From an uncultured Christensenella sp. (GTDB taxonomy: Bacteria; Bacillota; Clostridia; Christensenellales; Pumilibacteraceae): DNA of 46,834 nucleotides. The translations under genes were made by a program, and so were the position numbers. The notes under the pieces were generated by a model. That model was not told the DNA's origin and made no database searches. It saw only the letters and a program-made list of their open reading frames with translations. Below, piece by piece: positions 1 to 7,377 of the stretch. The DNA lies in NCBI GenBank assembly GCA_910585955.1, contig CAJUGC010000013.1, forward strand, positions 1 to 46,834, in the 5' to 3' direction. Position 1 is the first letter of the stretch. Every line of letters begins with the position of its first letter.

Positions 1-65
1 TTCAGATGCCCTGGTTTTGTTTAACGACAGGATGGCGCAAACGAACTGTCCGTTTTATTGATTAT

Positions 66-94
66 ATAATACCACGCTACAACGCGTATGTCAA
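66..94 (-). promoter_or_regulatory. Outward-facing sigma-A-like promoter
   Basis: On the minus strand TTGACA (94..89) and TATTAT (71..66) are separated by 17 bases, so a transcript would start near 59 and leave the window on the left. The spacer holds a short inverted repeat, ACGC-N6-GCGT (74-87), that could be an operator. No start codon is visible before the window edge, so the gene it drives is outside. Confidence 0.65.
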
Positions 95-99
95 CTCAA

Positions 100-113
100 T
101 CAAAGCGCTTACA
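100..113 (-). promoter_or_regulatory. Catabolite-response-element-like site
   Basis: The minus-strand sequence TGTAAGCGCTTTGA differs at one position from the cre pattern TGWAARCGYTWNCA bound by CcpA with phosphorylated HPr. It lies just upstream of the -35 box of the outward promoter, a position compatible with activation. An hprK gene in the same window fits this kind of control. This is a match by eye to a known motif. Confidence 0.4.
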
Positions 114-215
114 CGCTGCTTAGTTTCAAAATAGCGGCTAATTAGGTTCAATCCCTGTGTCTGTCTGCTACCCTTTTCGGCGGTTCAGAACGCTACTTAT
201 CATTCATCATTGACA
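114..215. other. Non-coding stretch with no clear feature
   Basis: I see no gene here. A short T-arm-like string near 146-160 does not extend into a tRNA cloverleaf. The stretch separates the outward promoter on the left from the terminator of the flavodoxin/aldo-keto reductase gene on the right. Confidence 0.5.
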
Positions 216-244
216 AATAAGGCAACCTATACGGGTGCCTTATT
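216..244 (-). terminator. Terminator of the ADH/flavodoxin-AKR operon
   Basis: A perfect 9-bp stem, AATAAGGCA (216-224) with TGCCTTATT (236-244), encloses an 11-base loop and lies about 70 bases after the stop of the minus-strand gene. The stem itself ends in U-rich sequence on the minus strand, but no long T run follows, so it may be a weak intrinsic terminator. Confidence 0.55.
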
Positions 245-312
245 ATGTATCGGAAATCCGACGCCGAGGACGCAATCACTTCCTTGAATCGGTTATAATA
301 AAAATCGAAATC

Positions 313-1761
313 TCAATACCAATCGTGTTTTTCGTTCCTGTCAAGCGCGGCGATCGCGCTCATTTCTTCGTCCGTAAGCGAAAAGTGGAATACGGATATG
401 TTTTCGCGGATATGGTCGGGATTGGACGAGCCGGGAATTGCCACAACGCCGCGCTGTAAATGCCAACGTAAAACAACCTGTGCGGCGCTCACATTATGCG
501 CCTTTGCAATACCTGCAATCGTTTCGTTGTTGAATATTTCGCCCGTATGCCCTCTGCCGCCGAACGGATACCATGCTTGCATAACGATACCGAGTTCGTG
601 CATATACGGCACTACCGCTTGCTCCTGATAGTAAGGATGTATTTCGTTTTGTATAAGAGCGGGCATTATATTTACTTGCGAGATAAAATCGTCGATTTCT
701 TCTATGTACCAATTCGACAGCCCGATAGAGCGTATCTTGCCTTGCTCCACAAACTTTTCGATTGCCTTATAAGCCTTTACGTCGTCCGCGCCGGGATGGT
801 GCAAAAGCATCATATCTATATACTCTATATCGAGTGCGTCGAGCGCGTCCCCAATCGCCTTTTCGGGATCGGAAAATTGACTGCCGGGATATATCTTCGT
901 TATAACGAAAATTTCTTCTCTCGGTATGCCGCTTTCTCTTACAGCCTGACCGACTTCTTTTTCGTTGCCGTACATATACGCCGTGTCTATCAAGCGAACG
1001 CCGCTTTCGAGCGCGGAACGTACCGTATTCACACACGTTTCGCCGTGCAAAGAATAAGTGCCTATTCCGAGAACGGGCATTTTATAGCCGCTGCTTAGCA
1101 TAACGGTAGGTGCGCGACCGTTTTCGCCGCTTTCCAAATCAAATACGGCTACGTCGGGCGTAAGTTTAATATCAAGACTTCCTATCCATTCGGCAACTGT
1201 ATTTCGAGAAGTTCCCGACGAAAAGCGTCTGCCCGATACCCATTCCGCATTAGGGGCGAGAGAGTAAAGATTCCTGTCGCTGCTACCTATGCCGCTGCTA
1301 TGCGAGGTGCAGAACGGAACTATTGTCTTTCCAGAAAAATCGTAACTTTCCAAAAACGTAGAGATAATGCGCGGCGCTTCCCCATGCCATATAGGATAGC
1401 CTATAAAAACAACGTCGTATTTATCCATATTTTCGACGCTGCCGTTTATCGCGGGACGGGCGGAAGGGTCGGCTTGCTCCTTATCGGCTCTGCAATCGGT
1501 ATAGTATTTCAAGTCGTCTTCGGTATAAGGAATTTGCGGTAGTATTTCGTAAAGAGCGCCTTTTGTTTCCGCTTCGATATGCTTTGCTATCGCTTCGGTT
1601 GTGTTCGTGCAAGAAAAGTAGGCTACCAAAATATTGCTCGAACTTGCCGGCGGCGAATTATTATTTCCGCCGTTATTCCCCGTATTTCCGTTATTGTTTC
1701 CGCAAGCGGTCAATCCGAATAGCGCCATAACGATCAACAGTACTCCTAAAATTCTTTTCAT
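313..1761 (-). CDS. Flavodoxin / aldo-keto reductase fusion lipoprotein
   Basis: This 482-residue protein has three parts. Residues 1-20 are a lipoprotein signal ending in LTAC (C20), followed by an Asn/Gly-rich linker. Residues about 43-196 resemble flavodoxin, with an FMN-loop-like segment (SCTNTTEAIA) and the GYPIWHGEAP stretch. Residues about 218-482 are an aldo-keto reductase with the catalytic tetrad apparent as D259, Y264, K289 and H321, plus the IPGSS cofactor segment. In this family the usual reaction is NADPH-dependent carbonyl reduction; the flavodoxin part would carry FMN. As a lipoprotein it should sit on the outer face of the membrane, which is odd for an NADPH enzyme. It lies 20 bp after the alcohol dehydrogenase gene, and ATG has an SD (GGAGT). 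A join of two genes by a lost stop codon is possible, but the reading frame is continuous. Confidence 0.85.
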   Translation of the reverse strand: MKRILGVLLIVMALFGLTACGNNNGNTGNNGGNNNSPPASSSNILVAYFSCTNTTEAIAKHIEAETKGALYEILPQIPYTEDDLKYYTDCRADKEQADPSARPAINGSVENMDKYDVVFIGYPIWHGEAPRIISTFLESYDFSGKTIVPFCTSHSSGIGSSDRNLYSLAPNAEWVSGRRFSSGTSRNTVAEWIGSLDIKLTPDVAVFDLESGENGRAPTVMLSSGYKMPVLGIGTYSLHGETCVNTVRSALESGVRLIDTAYMYGNEKEVGQAVRESGIPREEIFVITKIYPGSQFSDPEKAIGDALDALDIEYIDMMLLHHPGADDVKAYKAIEKFVEQGKIRSIGLSNWYIEEIDDFISQVNIMPALIQNEIHPYYQEQAVVPYMHELGIVMQAWYPFGGRGHTGEIFNNETIAGIAKAHNVSAAQVVLRWHLQRGVVAIPGSSNPDHIRENISVFHFSLTDEEMSAIAALDRNEKHDWY

Positions 1762-1781
1762 GGTCTTTACTCCGTATAAAA

Positions 1782-2948
1782 TCAGAAGCTTGCTTTCAGT
1801 ACGGCGCGTATGTCTTTGGCATTCATAACCTTATATCCGCCGTCCATAATCAGCGTACTTTTTACCATTCCGTCCAGCATAGCTTCGGTTGCGCCGAGTT
1901 CTGATATGTTCATAACAAGTCCGATTTTCTTCATCCACGCTTCCATAACTTCCAAGCCTTCATAGGCGATTTCCGTTTCGGTTCTGCCTTCGGGATTTAC
2001 GTTCCATACGTTTACGGCATAACGAGCAAACTTCGCCGTGCCGAAAGGCAGAATATAACGGTAGTACGGAATAGACACGGCGGCAAGAGTCATACCGTGC
2101 GTTGCGTCCGTGTGCGCCGCTATTGCCTGCCCGAGCATATGAACCATCCAATCGGTTGATTTACCTTTTGCGACAAGAGTATTGAGCGCCCAAGTTGCCG
2201 TCCACATAATGTTACTGCGCGCTTCGTAGTCGGTAGGATTTTCTACGGCGATATTTGAGCTGTGGATAAGCGAGCGCAAAAGACCTTCCATAATGTAGTC
2301 GCTCGTATTGTCGTCCGTTCCCGAGAAATACTGTTCGAGAATATGCGACATAATGTCGTAAATGCCCGATACCATTTGATACTTCGGCAAAGTGAATGTA
2401 AATTCGGGATTAAGTACAGAGAATTTCGGAAAAACTTTTTCGCCGAAAACGTGTCCAATTTTTAGTTTCTGTTTATGATTGGTAATAACAGAGCCGCCGT
2501 TCATTTCGCTGCCAGTACCGACCATGGTAAGGACGCAACCTACGGGAATAATATCGCAGGTCGGTTCTTCGAAACGGATAAAATATTTATCCCAAGCGTC
2601 GTCGTTGCAATTTACCGAAACCGATACGGCTTTCGCATAGTCGCAAACCGAACCGCCGCCGACCGCAAGTATCAAATCTGCTTTCGCCGCTCTTGCGCGC
2701 TCTATTCCCTCGTTGAGTTTTTCGCTTGTGGGGTTGGGCATAACGCCCGCGTCCTCGAAAATTTCTTTGCCGTTGGCTTTAAGAACGGCTACAACTTTGT
2801 CGTAGATTCCGTTTTTCTTAATCGAGCCGCCGCCGTAAACAAGCAATACGTTTTTGCCGTACTTGGGCAGTTCTTCGTTTAAGCCGTCAAGCGCGTCCTT
2901 GCCGAAGTAGAGTTTTGTGGGATTGCAGTAAGTAAAATTTCCTAACAT
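1782..2948 (-). CDS. Iron-containing alcohol dehydrogenase (butanol dehydrogenase-like)
   Basis: At 388 residues this has the usual length of group III, Fe-dependent alcohol dehydrogenases of the BdhA/YqhD type. Visible signs are the NAD(P)-binding GGGS repeats (YGGGSIKKNG, then AVGGGSVCDYAKA), the VGTGSEMNGG segment, and a metal-binding region with histidines in SHILEQYF and in the later HMLGQAIAAHTDATHG. It should interconvert aldehydes and alcohols with NAD(P)H in the cytoplasm. A strong SD (AAGGAG) precedes the ATG. It is the first gene of a two-gene unit with the flavodoxin/AKR lipoprotein and is transcribed away from the LysR gene, which probably regulates it. The exact substrate cannot be read from sequence. 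Confidence 0.92.
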   Translation of the reverse strand: MLGNFTYCNPTKLYFGKDALDGLNEELPKYGKNVLLVYGGGSIKKNGIYDKVVAVLKANGKEIFEDAGVMPNPTSEKLNEGIERARAAKADLILAVGGGSVCDYAKAVSVSVNCNDDAWDKYFIRFEEPTCDIIPVGCVLTMVGTGSEMNGGSVITNHKQKLKIGHVFGEKVFPKFSVLNPEFTFTLPKYQMVSGIYDIMSHILEQYFSGTDDNTSDYIMEGLLRSLIHSSNIAVENPTDYEARSNIMWTATWALNTLVAKGKSTDWMVHMLGQAIAAHTDATHGMTLAAVSIPYYRYILPFGTAKFARYAVNVWNVNPEGRTETEIAYEGLEVMEAWMKKIGLVMNISELGATEAMLDGMVKSTLIMDGGYKVMNAKDIRAVLKASF

Positions 2949-3006
2949 ATTTTTATCTCCTTAAATTCAATTTTAAGTATTCTTTTTACCTCGAAACCAT
3001 ACTTGT

Positions 3007-3036
3007 ATTTTAATTGCCGATTCGACATATGTCAAA
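3007..3036 (-). promoter_or_regulatory. ADH promoter overlapped by a LysR-type operator
   Basis: On the minus strand TTGACA (3035..3030) and TAAAAT (3012..3007) are 17 bases apart. The -35 box lies inside a near-palindrome, TTCGACATATGTCAAA (3021-3036), with a perfect 10-bp core GACATATGTC. LysR-type proteins commonly bind interrupted T-N11-A dyads between divergent genes, so this is the likely regulator site. Confidence 0.6.
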
Positions 3037-3063
3037 TGCTTATATTTTATAGCAAAGCCATAA

Positions 3064-3093
3064 TTGACACGCATACTTACAATATGATATACT
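3064..3093 (+). promoter_or_regulatory. Promoter of the LysR gene
   Basis: TTGACA (3064-3069) and TATACT (3088-3093) are separated by 18 bases, and the ATG follows 22 bases later with an SD (AAAGGACG). The LysR operator-like palindrome at 3021-3036 is about 30 bp upstream, so the regulator could also control itself. Confidence 0.6.
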
Positions 3094-3115
3094 ACATAAA
3101 AAGGACGGCGCAAAT

Positions 3116-3994
3116 ATGGAACTTAGAGAACTCAAATATTTTTTGGCGGTCACGCGCGAACAAAATATATCCAAAGCGGCGGAAGCGCTTTTTATTACGC
3201 AACCGAATTTATCTCGCCAAATGCAAAATCTCGAAAAGGAAATAGGACAGCAACTGTTCATTCGGGGTACGAAAAAAATCACGCTTACCGAAGCGGGAAA
3301 ATTGCTTCGCAAGCGCGCGGAAGAAATTATAGAGCTTTATACTCAAACGGAAGCCGAACTGCATACGCCTATAACGGGTATAAGCGGCGATATTTATATC
3401 GGCGGCGGCGAAAGCTACGTTATGGGTCTTATAGCGAAAGCCGCATATTCCGTCAGGTGCGATTATCCGAACGTCAAATTCCATTTATTCAGCGGCGACA
3501 GCGGCACGATTTCCGAAAGGCTTGATAAAGGACTTATAGATTTCGGTATTTTTATCGAGCCGTTCGATTTATCCAAATACGATCATATGCGCTTACCTCA
3601 ATACGACACTTGGGGCGTGATTATGCGCAAAGACAGTCCGCTTGCCGAAAAAGAATATATTACGCCCGAAGATTTATGGGATAAACCGATTATTCGTTCC
3701 CGTCAGTCGATAGGCAAAAACAAAATAGGCGAATGGTTCAAAAAAACCGACGAAGAATTGAATATAGTCGCTACGGGCAATCTCTTGTACAATATGTCCC
3801 TGCTTGTGAAAGAAGGTCTCGGATATGCGATAACATTGGATAAAATCTTAAACACTTCGGGAGATTCCGATTTGTGTTTCCGTCCGCTCTACCCCGAACT
3901 TATATCTCATCTCGATATTGCGTGGAAGAAGTATCAGGTGTTTCCCAAATGCACCGAGATCTTTTTGAAACGGCTGCAGGAAAATATATATTAA
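3116..3994 (+). CDS. LysR-family transcriptional regulator
   Basis: At 292 residues this is a full-length LysR protein. Residues 1-60 form the winged helix-turn-helix with the classic pattern LRELKYFLAV, SKAAEALFITQPNLSRQMQNLE and LFIRGTKKITLTEAG. Residues about 90-292 form the periplasmic-binding-like effector domain (DIYIGGGESYVMG, then LDKGLIDFGIFIEP). It is divergent from the alcohol dehydrogenase/flavodoxin-AKR pair, the standard arrangement for a LysR protein and its targets, so it probably responds to an aldehyde, redox or fermentation signal. That role is inferred from context only. A perfect terminator follows directly. Confidence 0.93.
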   Translation: MELRELKYFLAVTREQNISKAAEALFITQPNLSRQMQNLEKEIGQQLFIRGTKKITLTEAGKLLRKRAEEIIELYTQTEAELHTPITGISGDIYIGGGESYVMGLIAKAAYSVRCDYPNVKFHLFSGDSGTISERLDKGLIDFGIFIEPFDLSKYDHMRLPQYDTWGVIMRKDSPLAEKEYITPEDLWDKPIIRSRQSIGKNKIGEWFKKTDEELNIVATGNLLYNMSLLVKEGLGYAITLDKILNTSGDSDLCFRPLYPELISHLDIAWKKYQVFPKCTEIFLKRLQENIY

Positions 3995-4025
3995 AAACAG
4001 GATCCGAACTCCAAATCCTGTTTTT
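3993..4025 (+). terminator. Terminator of the LysR gene
   Basis: A perfect 11-bp stem (AAAAACAGGAT at 3993-4003 with ATCCTGTTTTT at 4015-4025) has an 11-base loop and ends in five T. It begins at the stop codon of the LysR gene. Confidence 0.85.
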
Positions 4026-4135
4026 CGATGTTTTACCTTATTGTAACTTGAAAAAGCTATAGCATCGGAAAAAGCGCGCGGTGCATTTTACCGAGGCGCA
4101 ACCCGCCACACTTGCAGACAGTTATACGATGAAAA

Positions 4136-4321
4136 TCAGTCGTTTGCGAGTTTTTGCATTTCGGAATCGGTGCATACGAAAACTATGAGCCGCTTTTTGC
4201 ACCACTCGCCCGGACGCTCGGGAAACTGACGTATGACGTTCACGGGAATCGACTTATTTTTCTTTTCCGCGCAATCTCCGCCTATAATGCCGATACTGCT
4301 GAATTTCTTAGTGTTTTCCAT
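4136..4321 (-). CDS. Small protein of unknown function (61 aa)
   Basis: I do not recognise this gene. The ATG at 4321 is preceded at a good distance by GAGGTGG, a convincing SD, and gives a 61-residue soluble protein; an upstream start would add five residues but lies over the SD. The protein has a hydrophobic segment around residues 9-14 (IGIIGG), a basic patch (EKKNKS), the distinctive string IRQFPERPGEW, and three cysteines. No signal peptide or membrane segment is seen. It stands alone on the minus strand between the LysR terminator and the XRE regulator. The strong SD and compact composition argue that it is real, but database conservation would be needed to be sure. Confidence 0.55.
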   Translation of the reverse strand: MENTKKFSSIGIIGGDCAEKKNKSIPVNVIRQFPERPGEWCKKRLIVFVCTDSEMQKLAND

Positions 4322-4495
4322 GATACCACCTCTCACATTATTTTTGCCTTAAGGCTTTCGTTTCATAACAATTCGCATTTCCCCGTCCGCCCTCGACACT
4401 GTTATTATATACCGACCGACCCGAAATTCCTATCTACTGTTACACGTTTTGCCCCAAAGCGACTATACTCCTTAATCACGCGAAATTCTACCTGC

Positions 4496-4541
4496 TCTAC
4501 CGATAGTAGAACGGCCTTTTTTCGTCTCTACTCAAAGTAGA
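4496..4541. promoter_or_regulatory. Tandem operator pair TCTAC-N5-GTAGA
   Basis: Two copies of the same palindrome, TCTAC-N5-GTAGA, lie at 4496-4510 and 4527-4541. Their centres are 31 bp apart, about three helical turns, so bound dimers would face the same side of the DNA. They sit just upstream of the promoter of the XRE-type regulator gene, which suggests autoregulation. Confidence 0.55.
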
Positions 4542-4557
4542 ATGTTTGATAGAACAG

Positions 4558-4586
4558 TTGATTTTTGCGGCATTTTATGCTAAAAT
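4558..4586 (+). promoter_or_regulatory. Promoter of the XRE membrane regulator
   Basis: TTGATT (4558-4563) and TAAAAT (4581-4586) are separated by 17 bases, with an ATGC before the -10 that gives an extended -10 TG. The start codon follows 46 bases later. The paired TCTAC palindromes end 16 bp upstream of the -35 box. Confidence 0.6.
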
Positions 4587-4632
4587 ATCATTGTAGGAAC
4601 TTTCGGGAGCAAAAATCGGGACATTTTCCGCC

Positions 4633-5235
4633 ATGAAAGAGTTAAGAGAAGCAATAGCCGAAAAAATAGCGTCTCTCAGACGCGCAAATAAAATGACGCA
4701 AGCCGAGCTTGCCGAAAAGCTCAACTACTCGGATAAATCCGTGTCGAAATGGGAGCGCGGCGAAGCCCTGCCGGACATCGAAGTGCTCGTAGCTTTAAGC
4801 GAGCTTTTCAACGTATCTCTCGACTATCTCGTAAGCGACAAGGAATTCAAACCGCAACCGCTTTCCAAAAGTCAGAAACAGAATCGCGCCATAATCTCGG
4901 GGCTTGCCGTATTGACGGTGTGGGTAATCGCAACGCTCATTTTCGTTTTCTGCCAAATGTTCGCGCATATCGCCCCGTGGATAGTCTTTATATGGGCGAT
5001 ACCCGCCTCGAGTATCGTCGCAATAGTTTTTAACGGTATCTGGGGCAAACATTGGGTGACGTTTCTGCTTTGCAGCGTGCTCGTCTGGTCGGTCATAGCT
5101 TCGTTCTATTTTCAATTTCTGTTTTTCTTCGAGCCGTCGTTCAACCTCTGGCAGATGTTCATTGCGGGGTTGCCCGTTCAGGTCGTCATAATACTTTGGT
5201 CGAGACTGCGTCGCGCGACAAGCGCAAAAAAATAA
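4633..5235 (+). CDS. XRE-family regulator with membrane domain
   Basis: Residues 1-65 are a Cro/C1-type helix-turn-helix (KIASLRRANKMTQAELAEKL, then SDKSVSKWERGEALPDIEVL). After a short linker (about 68-82) come about four hydrophobic segments between residues 86 and 190 (for example AIISGLAVLTVWVIATLIFV). This architecture is common in Clostridia and Bacilli, where the membrane part may sense envelope stress or tether the regulator. The start is a plain ATG with no strong SD; GGGAC lies at a marginal distance. It has its own promoter and an operator pair, and sits 13 bp before the PHP phosphatase gene, so the two are probably co-transcribed. Its target is unknown. Confidence 0.85.
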   Translation: MKELREAIAEKIASLRRANKMTQAELAEKLNYSDKSVSKWERGEALPDIEVLVALSELFNVSLDYLVSDKEFKPQPLSKSQKQNRAIISGLAVLTVWVIATLIFVFCQMFAHIAPWIVFIWAIPASSIVAIVFNGIWGKHWVTFLLCSVLVWSVIASFYFQFLFFFEPSFNLWQMFIAGLPVQVVIILWSRLRRATSAKK

Positions 5236-5248
5236 TACGAGGAACTTT

Positions 5249-6052
5249 ATGCCATACTGCGACAGCCACACTCACACGAGATATTCGGACGATTCAAACG
5301 AAGATCCGCGCGCATCCGTCGAAGCCGCTATCGAAAAAGGACTGCGATACATCGCGATTACCGACCACGCAGATCCCTCGCATCCCGAAGGGATTTTCGG
5401 CGTTACGACAAAGACGCTTCCCTCTTACCTGAATGAAATCGAAGCGCTTAAAGACGAATACAAAAACCGCATAAACGTGACGGTAGGACTCGAAGTCGGC
5501 TACCTCGAGGAAGGCGCGGAAACCGCAAAAATTCTGCTGAAAGACGAATATCCCGAGTATGTAATAAGTTCCGTACATTGCGTAAACGGGAAGGACTGTT
5601 ATTCGAAAGGTTTTTTCGACGATTCGACTCGAAGTCACGCCATAGAAAACTATCTGAAAGCCGTTCTCGAAAGCATACTCGTCCCCTATCGTATAGACGC
5701 AGTCGGTCATCTCGGATATATCGAAAGGATAATGCCTTACGAAGATAAACGAATACGCTTCGACGAATTCGAGCCGTTGCTGTCCGAAATATTCAAAGAA
5801 ACCATAAAGCGCGAGCTGATATTGGAAGTCAACACTTCGACAGGCAACTCCGGCGCACTCTCCCTTCCGTCTTCGCTTCTCTTGAAAGCTTACTACGATC
5901 TCGGCGGACGGCTCGTCACTACAAGTTCGGATGCACACCGCTCTTCGAGCATAGCTCGCGGCTTCGACGATGCGCAAAGAGAACTTAAAAAAATAGGATT
6001 CAAACATCTTTATGTGAAGCAAAAGGGCAAGCTTATCGAACTCGGTATATAA
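5249..6052 (+). CDS. PHP-domain phosphatase, HisJ (histidinol-phosphatase)-like
   Basis: This 267-residue protein carries the PHP metal-binding motifs in order: CDSHTHTRYSDDS at residues 4-16, AITDHAD near 36, GLEVGY near 79, SVHCVNG near 111, the conserved GHLGY near 152, and SSDAHR near 230. The layout matches the HisJ/HisK family that hydrolyses histidinol phosphate in histidine synthesis. It begins 13 bp after the XRE gene with a GAGG SD and is followed by a strong terminator. The hisH and hisF genes lie nearby but on the opposite strand and in another transcript. A general phosphoesterase role cannot be excluded. Confidence 0.8.
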   Translation: MPYCDSHTHTRYSDDSNEDPRASVEAAIEKGLRYIAITDHADPSHPEGIFGVTTKTLPSYLNEIEALKDEYKNRINVTVGLEVGYLEEGAETAKILLKDEYPEYVISSVHCVNGKDCYSKGFFDDSTRSHAIENYLKAVLESILVPYRIDAVGHLGYIERIMPYEDKRIRFDEFEPLLSEIFKETIKRELILEVNTSTGNSGALSLPSSLLLKAYYDLGGRLVTTSSDAHRSSSIARGFDDAQRELKKIGFKHLYVKQKGKLIELGI

Positions 6053-6066
6053 TAAAAAAGTTTAAA

Positions 6067-6090
6067 GGCATGGACTATTCGATCCATGCC
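6067..6090 (+). terminator. Terminator of the XRE/PHP unit
   Basis: A perfect 8-bp stem (GGCATGGA with TCCATGCC) and an 8-base loop are flanked by A-rich sequence on the left and TTACTTTT on the right. It lies between two convergent genes and can serve both. Confidence 0.75.
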
Positions 6091-6114
6091 TTACTTTTAC
6101 GGTTTTATTTTGCT

Positions 6115-7377
6115 TCATCGCAAAAGCTCTTTCAGCTCGTCGAGAGTCATGAGCTTCACCTTGCGGGACGGCGCTATACGATTGAACATCACAACTTTGT
6201 GATCGCTCGAGTCCTTAAGCCTTTCCTTGCAGTCCACCACGAAAGTAACTCGGTTTTCCGGCATAAAACAGATCCTCGCGCCCATGCCGAAAAGCTTTAA
6301 AGCAAGTTCCTCGAACTCGTAGCGGCGCTCTATCTCGCGTGCGAAGCAATAAGTCGCGCGCACGCCGCGCACAGCGGGCTTTTTGCTCTTGCTTTTCAGA
6401 TACTGCATATACGACACGATCTCTCCGCTTTCATCAGTTACTTTATTCGGGAAGAAATCAAGCTTTTCGCGCACGCTCTCGGGCACGCCGAAACGATCGA
6501 CAAACATACGCAGCGACATCGTGCGATCATTTGAAAAATCGAGTTCGGAAGACAGCGTAAAGTCGGCTTTTCGCGGCTCGCCGAGTACTCTCGCCCCCTC
6601 GAGCGTCGCCCATTTTATAAGCGAATACAGATCGCGACTCGTGCGAAGTTTCGGGTCGATCGTCATTTTAACGCCGCGCATTGCGCCGTCGCGATTCACA
6701 CCCTCTTCGCAAGCTTCCATTACCGCGTCGAAAACGGCGTTGTAATTGTCGTTATGCAAACGGGCATTCGCGCTCATGCAGTTTAACTCGCAACGTCTCG
6801 TAAGACCGTTTCTCACTTTACCGACCTTTATACCGAGGCTTTCCGCTTCGTCTATGCCTATGCCCTTTTCTTCGAGCATTCTTTTCAAAACATAGAGCGT
6901 CGCCGCAGCGTCCTCCGCGGGGTTGTGCGCCTCGAACTCGAAGCCGTAACTTGCGGCAAGCGTCTTAAGTCCTATCTGAGAATACTCGCCCATAATAGCC
7001 GAGCGTACCGCGTTCGTATCGAGGTAGTCGAAATCCGGACACTCTATCCCGTAGTAATCGCAAGCCGTCGTCAGCATTTTTACGTCGTTGTCGATCGCGT
7101 GTCCGACGACCAACGTATCTTCGTCCATGAGATCGAAAAGACTTTTCGCGCAGCCGTCGAACTTAGGCAGAGGCTTTAGATCCGAATACTTGAACGGAAA
7201 CTTCAGCTCGTGACCTATGAGCTTATGACGCGTGCCCGGATTGACCTTTATATCGAGCCGACTTTTTTCGTCGAGACTCTTGTCGGAACAGACCGCTCCT
7301 ATCCAGCATATCGACCAATAACGCATGGAATTGTACATCTCGAAATCGAGAGAAAGTATTTTAGCGTAGCTTTTCAT
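6115..7377 (-). CDS. DEDDh 3'-5' exonuclease with C-terminal BRCT-like domain
   Basis: The 420-residue protein starts with a DnaQ/epsilon-type exonuclease domain (residues about 5-165). Its acidic residues appear in LDFEMYN, GHAIDNDVKML and HNPAEDAAAT, giving the DEDDh set. A middle region of about 170 residues has no motif I recognise. The last 85 residues look like a BRCT domain (RVTFVVDCK, then the closing LMTLDELKELL). The likely role is in DNA repair or processing. The ATG at 7377 overlaps the hisF stop as ATGA, so translation is coupled to hisF; longer upstream starts would read through hisF in another frame and are rejected. Being third in a histidine gene unit is unusual for a nuclease. 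Confidence 0.8.
   Translation of the reverse strand: MKSYAKILSLDFEMYNSMRYWSICWIGAVCSDKSLDEKSRLDIKVNPGTRHKLIGHELKFPFKYSDLKPLPKFDGCAKSLFDLMDEDTLVVGHAIDNDVKMLTTACDYYGIECPDFDYLDTNAVRSAIMGEYSQIGLKTLAASYGFEFEAHNPAEDAAATLYVLKRMLEEKGIGIDEAESLGIKVGKVRNGLTRRCELNCMSANARLHNDNYNAVFDAVMEACEEGVNRDGAMRGVKMTIDPKLRTSRDLYSLIKWATLEGARVLGEPRKADFTLSSELDFSNDRTMSLRMFVDRFGVPESVREKLDFFPNKVTDESGEIVSYMQYLKSKSKKPAVRGVRATYCFAREIERRYEFEELALKLFGMGARICFMPENRVTFVVDCKERLKDSSDHKVVMFNRIAPSRKVKLMTLDELKELLR

Noticed and set aside
120..190. tRNA-like T-arm fragment
   Set aside because: GGTTCAATCC resembles a T-loop, but the flanking bases make only four of five T-stem pairs and no acceptor or anticodon stem closes.
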